Shown: in pieces, positions 9,096 to 16,744 of the stretch | How positions within the stretch are numbered: the first letter of the stretch is position 1 | Layout of the letters: every line of letters begins with the position of its first letter | Assembly (NCBI GenBank): GCA_015179025.1 | Contig: WHUX01000625.1 | Location: 1 to 16,744, forward strand | DNA: 16,744 nucleotides | Reading direction: 5' to 3' | From: Terfezia claveryi | Lineage: Eukaryota > Ascomycota > Pezizomycetes > Pezizales > Pezizaceae | The notes under the pieces: generated by a model | What the model saw: only the letters and a program-made list of their open reading frames with translations | The model's database searches: none | What the model was told of the DNA's origin: nothing | Translations under genes and position numbers: made by a program

Positions 9096-10925
9096 AGCAA
9101 TATGTCCATTGATTTTAATTTCAGCTGCATTAGAAGTTCTATAGCTTTCTGGTACTAAGAACTTCCTTGAGTCATTAGAGTTTCTTATAACCTGAAGTGC
9201 AGCTGACTCCTGTTGTTTCACATCAATTTCCTGATAAGCTGTTTTCACTTTATGTGGGGGCCAAGTTGGCTTAGGTCTGAATGGTTGGTAAGGTGGGAAT
9301 CTTCTGACTCCTGGTCTAGACCCCATATATTGGTAAGCTGAAGACACCTTCCTATTAGGGTAATCCCTAGAAGTATGACCCTGTTTACCATAGTGATAAC
9401 AGGACCCTATTCTTGCAGCCTTTTCCCTCTTCTTCTCTTGTTCACCATAAGGGGTATACTTAGTTTTATCCTTTCTGGCACTAGGGAAGTTACCATAGAG
9501 ACCACCTGGTCCACCTTTCTTGCCTGCCACTTTAGCTGCATTCTTAGCTACTTTTTCAGGCAATTTGAATTCAGACTTAGTCCATTCCATAGGTCTACCA
9601 GGACCCCATTGCTTATCAGCCTTCTTTTGGTACTGCTGCAAAGATTTAGTTTCTTGTTTTAGTACATCCTCCTGGATTGCAATTTTATTCAATATTTCCT
9701 CAAAGGTTGACTCATATGATATCAGTCCTTTGACTTTAGCCCTAAGCAGGGGTACCAGTCCATCTACTAGTTTCATTTTTAGTGCATGATCACTTATCAT
9801 GTCTTTTCCATTTAGATCCTTGCACTTAATTTTGAACTCTTCCAGGTTCTGTGCATACTGCATGACAGTAACATCTGGCCTCTGATGGTGTGATAGGTAT
9901 TGTTTTCATAGAACTTCAGGTGCTACTATAGAGATGAGTTTACCTCTCAGTTTTAACATAAATTTATGGAAATTCCTATCCTCAACATCTTCTTTTTCAG
10001 AGCAATACTGGTTATACCAAGTCTGAACACTCTTCTCAAACATAAAACTTGCTCTATCCAAACTTTCCCAACTTGCTATATCCAACCCTTAATATTCTAT
10101 CCACTTCTGCAATTGTTTTATATAATTGTCAAAGGTAGTTTGATCCCTCTATTTCTCTGATACTCCATCAATCATTGGGGGATTGGGAATTTTTGCAAGT
10201 TTGTTTGCCTTTTTGACAAGGGATTTGCTGACCTGTTGTATTGGTATCTTTTGACCAGACTTTTTAGACTATGCTAAGTGGTGAGGGCTATGTTCTTTAG
10301 TTGATCTTTTCTTTTGTCATCTCCAGAGCCATTATCTGATTCATCACCCTCAGATCCAGATTCTGGGTCCTCACTTCCATCTCCAGCCACACCACTAGAG
10401 CTCCTTCTAGACTTCTTATCAGGAGTCTTACTCTTTTTGGTATGTATTGGCTTTTTCCTATCTTTAGGTGGTGGTGGATGTCTTTTTCAGATATTTCTTC
10501 TATATCTATTTCATAATCTCATCATCTCTTCTTCATACTGCATACTTTTCTTCTTACCCTTACCTAGCTCCAAACAGTTTCTTCCTATTTCCTCATGGTT
10601 TCTACAGGTTCTGTTATTGGAGGCACTATTTCTGGAGTATCCAGGTCATACAGGTTACCCATAAGCATGTACTGTATCAGGAAAGGCCAGTTTGATGCTA
10701 GCCATGGAACTCCTTTACATGGTTATAGGTGGGTAAGGCCATACTGCTTTGAGGTAGATGAGAGTTGAAAGTCATTTGAACTGACTTGTCAAATTGTTCT
10801 TTCTGTTGAAAAATCATGAACTTTTCTGCTGCTTCAGCTAATAGTTCGTTTTTCCTTTTTGAAATATGTTGTTTATTGTTAGGTATATAAATACCTGTGT
10901 TATCCTTTGGAACTATGACACTCAT
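9072..10925 (-). pseudogene. Gag of element B, decayed
   Basis: Structural polyprotein (capsid plus nucleocapsid). The likely start is ATG at 10923-10925, opening a stretch starting MSVIVPKDN with a KRKNELLAEAAEKF helix. Between about 10700 and 10310 the coding signal changes frame at least twice; one piece is acidic and Ser-rich (GSEDPESGSEGDESDNG). From about 10310 to 9072 a single frame holds, with stops at 10269-10271, 10149-10151, 10089-10091 and 9906-9908. It includes a capsid-like segment (SWESLDRA, FHKFMLKLRGKLI, YAQNLEEFKIKC). The C-terminal nucleocapsid knuckle at 9360-9401 reads CYHYGKQGHTSRDY: two cysteines have become tyrosine. It runs on in frame into protease. Confidence 0.78.
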
Positions 10926-11895
10926 TTTGTCCCAAAAGGCTTTGTTGAGGAGGTGTTACAATCCTTATTCAGGCATGAATTAGGCCCAATGACTATTTCC
11001 CTTGTTCCATTCCTTTCTGGAATTCTTTTCCACTAGAATTTCTTTTTAGGGTATTGACTAACTTGCCTTGAGTGCTTCTAGCTCCTCACTTGTCATTGCT
11101 TTCTCCTGCCTTTCCTAGCCTAGCTCCTCCTTCATTACACTAGTACTTTTTTTTAGGAGTCTCCATGTCTATCAGATATTATACTACTGATTCCTTGGAC
11201 TCTGTTTCTCTATTCCTGCTTTTTTAGGTGGATCTGAGAGGAAGGATCTACTTCTTATCAACTTCCTTCTTATCCTCTTTCTGTTGCTTCTGATACCAAG
11301 GTTGACTATGGTAAGGGAGAGAGAGGTTGAAGGGAAAAGGGTTACTTTTGTTGATGAGATTGTTTGGAGCAGGGTTTCCTTTAAATGCTGGAAGAAAGTT
11401 GAGTGGAAGGATAGGGGTTGGACTGCTAGGTACTTGTGTTCTTTTTGGAGGAGAGGTACAGAAACTTCCTTGTTCTGCTTACTGGGAGAATTCCCAATTT
11501 TTCTTTAGCTAGGTAGAGAGTGGGGCTGGGATACTCTCTGGGTTTGGATGTTGATAGACTTGTTCCTATAATCCACACCCTTATTGGACTTCTGAGGCAG
11601 TTTCAGGTCTCAGAGTTCCAATTAGGTAGTTGTTTTCTTTGTATTGCCAGTTAATACATTTTGTTGCCCTCTTATTGTTTTGCTACTATTGTAGGCTTTT
11701 ACTGTTGCTATTTGTTAATAGTCTTACTTTGCTATTTGGAGGATAGTCTTACTGCTGACTGTCAGACTTTGTGCTACTATGCTTTGTGCTAGGCTTATAC
11801 TGGCTTAGTTTCTACTCTTGTTGGTAGAAACTTTGGATTAGGTAAGGTTATCAGGCCTTCCTGTTAGGTAAGAATCAGTTCTTAGGTTAAAAAAA
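10926..11895 (-). other. 5' internal leader of element B (no gene)
   Basis: About 970 bp lie between the 5' LTR and the gag start. On the element strand it is rich in CAA/AATAG runs, suggesting an unstructured leader, with short internal duplications such as ATAGTCTTACT (plus strand, 11719-11729 and 11753-11763). No coding signal is convincing on either strand. The first bases inside the LTR, on the element strand TTTTTTTAACCTAAG, do not show the TGG start expected of a tRNA primer-binding site. A TGGTATCAGAAGC motif occurs at 11286-11298, too far inside to be one. Confidence 0.6.
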
Positions 11896-12516
11896 TGTAA
11901 AGTTTGTATGGGGACTGGACAATCAGATTAGATTAGATAAGGATCTATCTAATCAGATAATCTCAGGCTAGTAATGTATACTACAAAGTAGATTACTAAT
12001 AGTGTATTGTTATCCTCACTATAAAGTTATTACAGTAGCATAAGATTACTGTAATAGGTAAAGTAGTATAGGAGTGCCAAAGCACTTAGAATTAACCAGT
12101 GGAACTTCTATATTGATTGTACTCTAACTATGTTCTGAGTTCTATCTTTCCAACTGAAGGGAAATTCAGGGGACTATATGTGTTTCCACGGGCAGTGCTG
12201 GGCAGTGCTGAGGCAGTGTACCATCATCTGACCCTTACATGATTGAAATCAACATCATAGAAACTTCTAGATAGTACTTCCAAAATACTATCTAGTACAA
12301 AATAGGTTAAGTCTTAACTTTGACTTATACATGTGAAAGTATGTGAAACATGTGAAAGCATGTGATAACATGTAAAAGCATGTGAACTATTAGCAAGGCA
12401 GACAGCACACAGAATGTTGTATATTTTGAGATGCTTGCTGAGTAAGAAAATACATAAGAAATACATTTTTGAGGGAGAGGGTTAGTCATAGGATATGAGT
12501 AAGCTACTTCTTTACA
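11896..12516 (-). repeat. 5' LTR of element B (621 bp)
   Basis: The partner of 2973-3630. On the plus strand it starts TGTAAAG and ends CTTTACA, a perfect 7-bp terminal inverted repeat with the TG...CA ends typical of LTRs. It is followed directly by the ATATC target duplication. It should contain the element's promoter and transcript start. It differs from the 3' LTR by many substitutions and around ten one- to few-base indels counted by eye, so the insertion is not recent. Confidence 0.9.
12328..12386. repeat. Tandem 20-bp repeat, three units, in the 5' LTR of B
   Basis: Three units of the ACATGTGAAAGCATGTGAT type (19, 20 and 20 bp) match the four-unit array at 3421-3500. Unit number has changed since insertion or by recombination. 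Confidence 0.8.
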
Positions 12517-12521
12517 ATATC
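12517..12521. other. Target site duplication of element B, right copy (ATATC)
   Basis: ATATC directly follows the LTR end CTTTACA and matches 2968-2972. From 12522 the sequence should continue the LTR of element A. Confidence 0.9.
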
Positions 12522-12984
12522 TTATTCTCTTTTCTATTATCAGCCTCATTTCTATTACTTTCTCTGGTATCATCTATGATACAGAACGTATCTAAGATGA
12601 GCCATCTTGTATCCATTATGATCAGGTATCATAATAAGTCTTAATAATTGTCCTTTCATGAGTTCCTTTAGACTTATAGTGTTAGAAATCTAGTGTCTAT
12701 TAAAGACCTTATTTCCGCAGTCTCTAGATAAGACAGAATCTCTTTCAGTACCATCTAGTCAAGCAACATCAGAATATACAAGCTACACTGGTAATATTCT
12801 TTCTCCAGACCTTCATGACTCTCTTGAACACCCTCCCACAAATACACCAACTGCTAGCTGCTCTCTGGGAACTCCTCTATAGGACCTAGACAGCGTGCTT
12901 AGCTGCCCAACCACATTGGTAGAGTCGTGTTCATCTCAGGAACACCTCTACTAACTTGGCCCACACTTACAGTAATAGTCTTCA
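12522..12984. other. Continuation of element A's LTR, then unassigned sequence
   Basis: The first tens of bases should be the remainder of the A LTR displaced by element B; they are T/C-rich like 2684-2972. Its end is not identifiable. A short inverted repeat GTATCATCTATGATAC lies at about 12567-12582. From 12694 to 12879 a plus-strand frame of 62 codons is Ser/Thr/Pro-rich, like some gag N-termini, but has no start, motif or continuation. No gene is called. Confidence 0.4.
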
Positions 12985-13828
12985 TAATATAGCTCTATAG
13001 TCTCCTTAACTTCCTGTCAAGTATAATACTTAGCCTAATTAGCCTTCCACCAATCTAATACTTTCCATTTATTAATAACTTAATATATGCTAGCTTCTGA
13101 TCTTCATTCTGAGTGAGGTGATGAGAAAGTAGTCATTCATTTGAAGGATCCAGCCTTTTAAGTATGTTCAGTCTTCCTTAAATTTATTTAGGGGTAGTGC
13201 CTTACCTGCTATCTATTTATCTTTGAAGATCCTAACTCCTACAAGAGGTGGTAGTAGTAAAGTGGGATGTTTAGGTTATTATTGTCCTACTAGTGGTAGA
13301 GAGGATAGTGATATATATAAGATTATGAGGTTATGCAGTAGAGGAATTATAAAAAAATTGTTCATATATATTCTGAGAGTAGAGTTATTTAGATATTACT
13401 ATAGGCTTATTACTAAGGTCCTAGTACTCTAAAGAATCCTTTCCTAATGATATTTTCTAGCCCTTTATATCCTTCTTTCCCTAATTGAGACTGGCCTCTT
13501 TGGGATCCCTGCTCCTACCCTTATTTCCTGCTAGAGGATTCAAACTGTCTTATTCTAGCTTAGTAATCATGGCCAAGAGTAATTCCAATACTCTCCTCTA
13601 CTTAAGCGCCCATACATTCATTCCAGCTACCATCAGTTCTTCTTCCATCATATGTAGGATTGGAGTATCATAGCTATCAACATCTATCTGTCTTTTCAGT
13701 TATTTACAAAGGTCATCGGTAAGAGCTTCATTAGAAGATTGGCTGGATTGTCCTTCCCGAGTATTGTTTATATCTTCTAGTATCCATTCATACTTACTGT
13801 CAGAGATAATAGAATGGGTGCTAAACAT
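12985..13828 (-). pseudogene. Gag capsid fragment, frame-broken
   Basis: A minus-strand coding signal spread over three frames. An ATG at 13826-13828 opens MFSTHSIISDSKYEW and continues with ILHMMEEELMVAGMNVWAL (two TAA/TAG stops nearby) to about 13430. From 13239 to 13090 another frame reads GKALPLNKFKED and YLKGWILQMNDYF. The next frame gives QKLAYIKLLINGK. The third gives LDWWKAN, then QEVKETIELYYEDYY to about 12990. The order (hydrophobic helix, L.GKVLDWW, then a TW.EV-type helix) is that of the Retrotrans_gag capsid domain. No zinc knuckle is seen. It directly follows the Copia RNase H on the same strand, but its capsid looks more Gypsy-like, so it is probably a separate fragment. Confidence 0.5.
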
Positions 13829-13829
13829 A

Positions 13830-14060
13830 TTAGCTCCTCTATGCAAATTTAGTAGCTTTACTCAAATTGTAAACTTTTCACTGTCCATTACTAACTAGGG
13901 TTAGTACATTTGTTATTCCTAGCTCCGAGAGGAATTGACTTAACTAGGCTATATCCTTCACTCCTTGGCACTCCCTGATGTATTCTACTATGATGATTGA
14001 TAACATCATGATGTCCTACCTTCAGCTGTACTATCCTATTAGTTAGTTCCTCAATGTTAT
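13830..14060 (-). pseudogene. Copia RNase H C-terminal part (element E)
   Basis: It reads IMMLSIIIVEYIRECQGVKD, then an IA-stop-LSQFLSELGI block, matching the Copia alS..EAEYiA...a.KEaiWLr.lL.ELG pattern; the stop sits at the conserved Trp of EA(I/V)WL. SNGQ-stop-KVYNLSKATKFA-stop-RS follows, equivalent to DNqaai.L..np..H.RsKHI. At least five in-frame stops. The usual end of the RNase H domain and the LTR are not found; the gag-like fragment begins at 13828. Confidence 0.7.
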
Positions 14061-14249
14061 TAGAACACCTATCTATGATCAGGCTTCCTCCCCTCTATAT
14101 GATATGTATGCAAATATATTGATTGCCAATTTGTTGGATTCTGGCTTCTTTAATTGCAGTCTATTATACTTTGTCAAGTACAAATACCATAAGACCTGGA
14201 GGCTATCTGGTAGTGCTTTGGAGCATGATTCTTAGTCCTTCATCCTAAT

Positions 14250-15070
14250 AGATTGACTTGAATTAAGATCTCGAGTTTTATTATTTGAGCAATAAAGAGT
14301 AACCTACCTATTACTGACTAGTATTTTACTACTTCCTTATAGCTTCCATCACTAGTATATTGCTATGCATCTAGCAGTAGAGATCACTTTTCTCCAAAAG
14401 CACTATATGGGTTGGTCTGAAGTAAGAAGCTTTTTGTCATTGATTCTATATGATGAGTTTGTATCCATACAACTTGTCCTTTTGACCAATACAGTTCTAT
14501 CCTAAGTATATTTGAGGGTTTCCCTTATTTGTGTAGCTCGACCTTTCCTTCAATACCTTCCTCTACTTTGTTGAAGTCTTTTTCTATAGGAGTGATTCTA
14601 AGGAGGTCATCGACATAAGTCCTAATCACAATATTGTAGCTTTGGGTAGTGTAGGTTCCTTCATCTCCTATATACTGGTATGTTCTAAGTGTAGAGAGGA
14701 TATTACAGAGGGTTTTAAACTATTCGTGCCCAGCTTGCTTTAGACTATAGAGAGGTTTATCTAGCTTCTAATACTCGACTTCTCTTTCTACATTAACATT
14801 GGTAATATAGATATTATATTCAAGGAGAACTTGTAGGTATATAGCTATAAACATCCTATTGGTAGATTTCCCAATCTTAATGTAGAACAATAACTAAGAG
14901 AATTTTGTATATTTCAGAATGTATTATCTGTGCATAGGTTTCATTATAGTTGACACTTGCTTCTTGAGTAAACCCTCTTCCAACCTTGTAAGCTTTATAT
15001 TTTCTTAATACTTCTGTCTGCTTTTCTTTTGACTAGATATACCTATTTGGTGTTTATAATCCATGTTTTT
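14250..15070 (-). pseudogene. Copia reverse transcriptase (element E)
   Basis: RNA-dependent DNA polymerase. It starts at KTWIINTK with a stop where the family has W (INTKWV). A frame change near 15010 leads into YKAYKVGRGFTQ and VNYNETYAQIIHSEIYKILL, the Copia ARLVAkGf.Q..G.dy.eTfaPVv block. After several stops, KLDKPLYSLKQAGHE matches kL.kaLYGLKQa.r.W. The catalytic box YVDDLL is at 14601-14617 (YVDD codons at 14606-14617). Then ILRIELYWSKGQVVWIQ and VIGRLLFIAQ follow, the latter matching the block before TRPDI. YVDD is the typical Copia form, against YLDD in element B. Stops and frame changes exclude function. Confidence 0.82.
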
Positions 15071-15579
15071 TCGCAGATTTTGGATTTATCGATCTTAGTA
15101 TATACCCTATATCAATTCAAGTTCTCTTGTTCTTAAGCTCAAGGTTTAGCCTATTCTGAGACTTGTGGAGAGCTACGGGCTTACTTATTGGTTGGATGAT
15201 CTAAATTAGCTCCTACTATGAATATCTTCTTCCAAACTAGCTGTCACTATGATTTCTTAGTACTGAATATCCTTTCCCAATCTCAAGTAGTCTTTCCAGA
15301 CTTCTTTATTGGAGATATTACCATAGGCTGGAGAACTGGTATTAGTGATTTTGGGTCTTCCAGAAGATCTTTAGGTTTCTATTTGTAGGGAATATCATTT
15401 TCCATAAGCCCTTCACTAGAGGCTTCATCTGGAGATTCTGAGCTACTAGTCTTCAGGATTTCTATAGGGACTGGCTAGAGGGTAAGTTTAATCTGGCCAG
15501 TATATGTTTATATATGATAGCTTTTAAAGCATTTTGTATAACTAATTATATTGGCTTCATAGCTACTTAGAGAGAGCTT

Positions 15580-16341
15580 ATCAGAGATGTCGTAATTAAA
15601 GCAAAGGACTGACTATCCAAATAGTCTTATCTTTATTTGCTTGATTTCTGAGTCCTTTTTGAGCAAGATTTCAATGGGGGTTTTTCTTTAGAGAGTTTAA
15701 TGGAGAATCTGATTTTTGGTATAAGCTGCCCAACCCAAGGCTTTATCTCATAGGCCTTTAGGTAGAGCGATCCTATTAAAGCTGTCTAACATCAGCAAGA
15801 AAAAAGTAGTATTGTGATATCAAGTACTGTCTCTAGGAGACAAGGTTGTCTTTAGTATCTTTTATGTCTTTTGTATCTCCTAGTTGTCTCCTAAGTGTCT
15901 CTCATATATATCCCAGTATCTCCCAGTATCCTCAGGAGATACTGGGAAGACATTGTGCTAATTCGTGGAGACATACCTTGTCTCCAGTAGCATTACTGTC
16001 TCTAGAGACACTGGAGACAAACTATTTTCTTTCCTGATGTATCATAGTAAGAATTATTTGGTTCTCTTATTCATATAGTATTCATTTCACTATATTTCGA
16101 GATAGTCTCTTAGAGGTTATATCTCATTGCTTTAGTTCCTCTTGAAGCTCATTGTTATGGAATTTTCCTCCTTAGTCTACTTAGATCAAGCTAACTCGTA
16201 GGTCTATTGCTACTTTCAGTTGTTAATTATTTCTATTAATACTTTCCCAGTCTTGCTCTTCTGCTGAAGAGGCTATACAGCTATATATTGACTAAAGTCA
16301 TCCATAATTACTAGCAGATATCGGTATTGTTTACTAGGTGT
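15580..16341 (-). pseudogene. Copia integrase fragment (element E), split by an insertion
   Basis: The signal begins at the right edge with KQYRYLLVIMDDFSQYIAV, the Copia core segment normally written Y..tiiDDfSRy. Next come a VD-stop-GGKFHNNEL block (the SD(N/Q)GGEF catalytic Asp motif, with TAA for the middle residue) and ENQIILTMIH, which contains the catalytic Glu region. The reading is then broken by 15827-16022 and resumes with MLDSFNRIALPKGL, LGWAAYTKNQI, PIEILLKKDSEIKQ and IKIRLFG, the Copia TP.E...k..P..shlR.FG block. The first catalytic Asp is upstream of the truncation. Several TAG/TAA stops; inactive. Confidence 0.78.
15827..16022. mobile_element. GTCTC-rich fold-back insertion inside the Copia integrase (MITE-like)
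   Basis: About 196 bp interrupts the integrase reading. It is flanked by TA on both sides (15825-15826, 16023-16024), a possible TA target duplication. It is built of GTCTC/GAGAC motifs. It has a perfect 13-bp inverted repeat TCCCAGTATCTCC (15911-15923 with 15935-15947), a 10-bp inverted repeat GGAGACAAGG (15836-15845 with 15976-15985), a 14-bp palindrome TGTCTCTAGAGACA (15997-16010), and a near-direct repeat of the start at 15993-16010. No protein is credible. Boundaries are approximate and the family is not recognised. Confidence 0.55.
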
Positions 16342-16565
16342 GGGAGGTTAGATTGGCCTACCTGTAGTGATGGCAGGTTAAGAAGAGTAGGAGGTTGAGA
16401 AGGTACTAGACTCCAGAAAGCACTATAGGTAAGTTTAATATAAGGTCAAGTAGATAGGGGATAAGAAAACTACCTGGCAACTAGCAGAAGACTTAGAGAA
16501 CATGTAGGATTTAGTCACTCTATTCTACCAATGATACTTCGAGAAGCCTCACCCAGTCAACTAAG
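16342..16565 (+). pseudogene. Chromodomain end of a third Gypsy element (element F)
   Basis: A plus-strand frame reads GLPVVMAG, then EVEKVLDSRKHYR, YKVK-stop-IGDKK, TTWQLAEDLENM, DLVTLFYQ and YFEKPHPVN, a full chromodomain at the C-terminus of a Gypsy Pol. Eight or so stops fall within about 200 bp. One lies at YKVKW, where the aromatic-cage Trp is expected (TGG to TAG); others lie where Gln would fit. It differs in sequence from the chromodomains of A and B. Everything upstream (integrase core) is missing, replaced by the oppositely oriented Copia integrase. Confidence 0.75.
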
Positions 16566-16744
16566 GTTGTGACTTTGTATCATTGTTGTTGTTTGGAGTT
16601 GGAATTCTTCTTTATTATTTCATGTGTTGATTTTATTGTTGTTTATACCCAAAGCCTCCTTGTCACTAGAGCTCTACCCTAAAGGGAGGATAGTATCATA
16701 ATAGCATTCTTAGTTTTCTTTGTTAGCACCTATGTTTGTAGGTG
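16566..16744 (+). repeat. 3' end of element F: untranslated tail, PPT and probable LTR start
   Basis: After the chromodomain stop, about 115 bp of T-rich sequence lead to the purine run AAAGGGAGGA (16681-16690), a good polypurine tract. It is followed by TAGTATCATAATAGC. The LTR probably starts at 16691 (TA from TG) or at 16695 (TATCA from TGTCA). The rest is outside the window, so no second copy confirms it. Confidence 0.45.

Larger units (their letters stand above)
2973..12516 (-). mobile_element. Element B: full-length Ty3/Gypsy chromovirus nested in element A's LTR
   Basis: This is a complete LTR retrotransposon of 9544 bp on the minus strand. It is bounded by two related LTRs in the same orientation and a perfect ATATC target duplication. 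The LTR termini form the inverted repeat TGTAAAG/CTTTACA in the right copy (slightly mutated in the left). The internal 8265 bp encode, in element order, gag, protease, RT, RNase H, linker, zinc-knuckle array, integrase and chromodomain, and end in a PPT. Gag-protease and RT-to-chromodomain occupy two different frames. Premature stops and damaged residues make it non-autonomous, but it is clearly younger than element A, which it interrupts. Confidence 0.92.
13800..16341 (-). mobile_element. Element E: decayed Ty1/Copia retrotransposon, truncated at both ends
   Basis: The domain order on the minus strand is integrase (16341 to about 15600), reverse transcriptase (about 15070-14250) and RNase H (about 14060-13830). 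Integrase ahead of RT defines Copia. Protease, gag and the zinc-binding part of integrase are missing at the right, where a Gypsy chromodomain on the opposite strand begins at once. No LTR was found at the left. Many stops and several frame changes are present. A fold-back insert splits the integrase at 15827-16022. Confidence 0.8.

Noticed and set aside
8500..9662. Plus-strand open frames of about 95-115 codons opposite protease and gag.
   Set aside because: Antisense shadows of gag-protease; hydrophobic, Ser/Leu-rich composition and no motif.
11286..11298. TGGTATCAGAAGC on the element strand resembles an initiator-Met primer-binding site (TGGTATCAGAGC).
   Set aside because: It lies about 590 bp inside the 5' LTR edge and no LTR end abuts it, so it cannot serve as the binding site of element B as defined by the target duplication.
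11284..11512. Two overlapping plus-strand open frames in the leader of element B.
   Set aside because: Short, no domain, antisense to a non-coding retroelement leader.
12694..12879. Ser/Thr/Pro-rich plus-strand frame of 62 codons, possibly a gag N-terminus.
   Set aside because: No start codon context, no following capsid on that strand, and composition alone is not enough.
12990..13060. LDWWKAN read as a hAT transposase C-terminal motif.
   Set aside because: The flanking readable segments fit a retrotransposon capsid, and no hAT catalytic region is nearby.
15846..16037. A 63-codon plus-strand open frame.
   Set aside because: It spans the palindromic insert and its repeats; no protein motif.

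Overview
This window appears to be a pure transposable-element island. I find no host gene, rRNA, tRNA or CRISPR array. It is AT-rich and packed with decayed LTR retrotransposons: three separate Ty3/Gypsy chromodomain elements (chromoviruses), one Ty1/Copia element, one gag fragment and one small fold-back insertion. Chromodomain Gypsy elements with decay dominated by C-to-T / G-to-A nonsense changes (CAA/CAG to TAA/TAG, TGG to TAG, Cys to Tyr, His to Tyr) suggest a filamentous fungus with a RIP-like process. That is an inference; no taxonomic marker is present.

Layout. (A) 1-2972, plus strand: the 3' part of a heavily mutated Gypsy element. It holds a zinc knuckle, a linker, integrase and a chromodomain in one unbroken reading frame carrying 19 premature stops, then a polypurine tract and the start of its 3' LTR at 2684. 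(B) 2973-12516, minus strand: a full-length Gypsy element inserted into the LTR of A. It is bounded by LTRs 2973-3630 and 11896-12516 and by a perfect 5-bp target duplication ATATC (2968-2972 and 12517-12521). Read on its own strand, B is: 5' LTR, about 970-bp leader, gag (start 10925), protease, reverse transcriptase, RNase H, a long low-complexity linker, five zinc-knuckle motifs, integrase, chromodomain, a basic tail of about 150 residues, PPT, 3' LTR. (C) 12522 to about 12985: probable remainder of A's LTR plus unassigned sequence. (D) About 12985-13828, minus: a frame-broken gag capsid fragment. (E) About 13800-16341, minus: a Copia element (integrase, RT with YVDD, RNase H) with many stops and frame changes, split inside integrase by a palindromic GTCTC-rich insert of about 196 bp (15827-16022). 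(F) About 16342-16744, plus: the chromodomain end of a third Gypsy element with PPT and probable LTR start.

The most unusual feature is the zinc-knuckle array of element B. It sits between RNase H and integrase, not only in Gag, and its knuckles are intact while the Gag knuckle has lost two cysteines. Element A also has a single degenerate knuckle upstream of its integrase, so this may be a trait of a chromovirus lineage. None of the elements looks capable of autonomous movement as read here.
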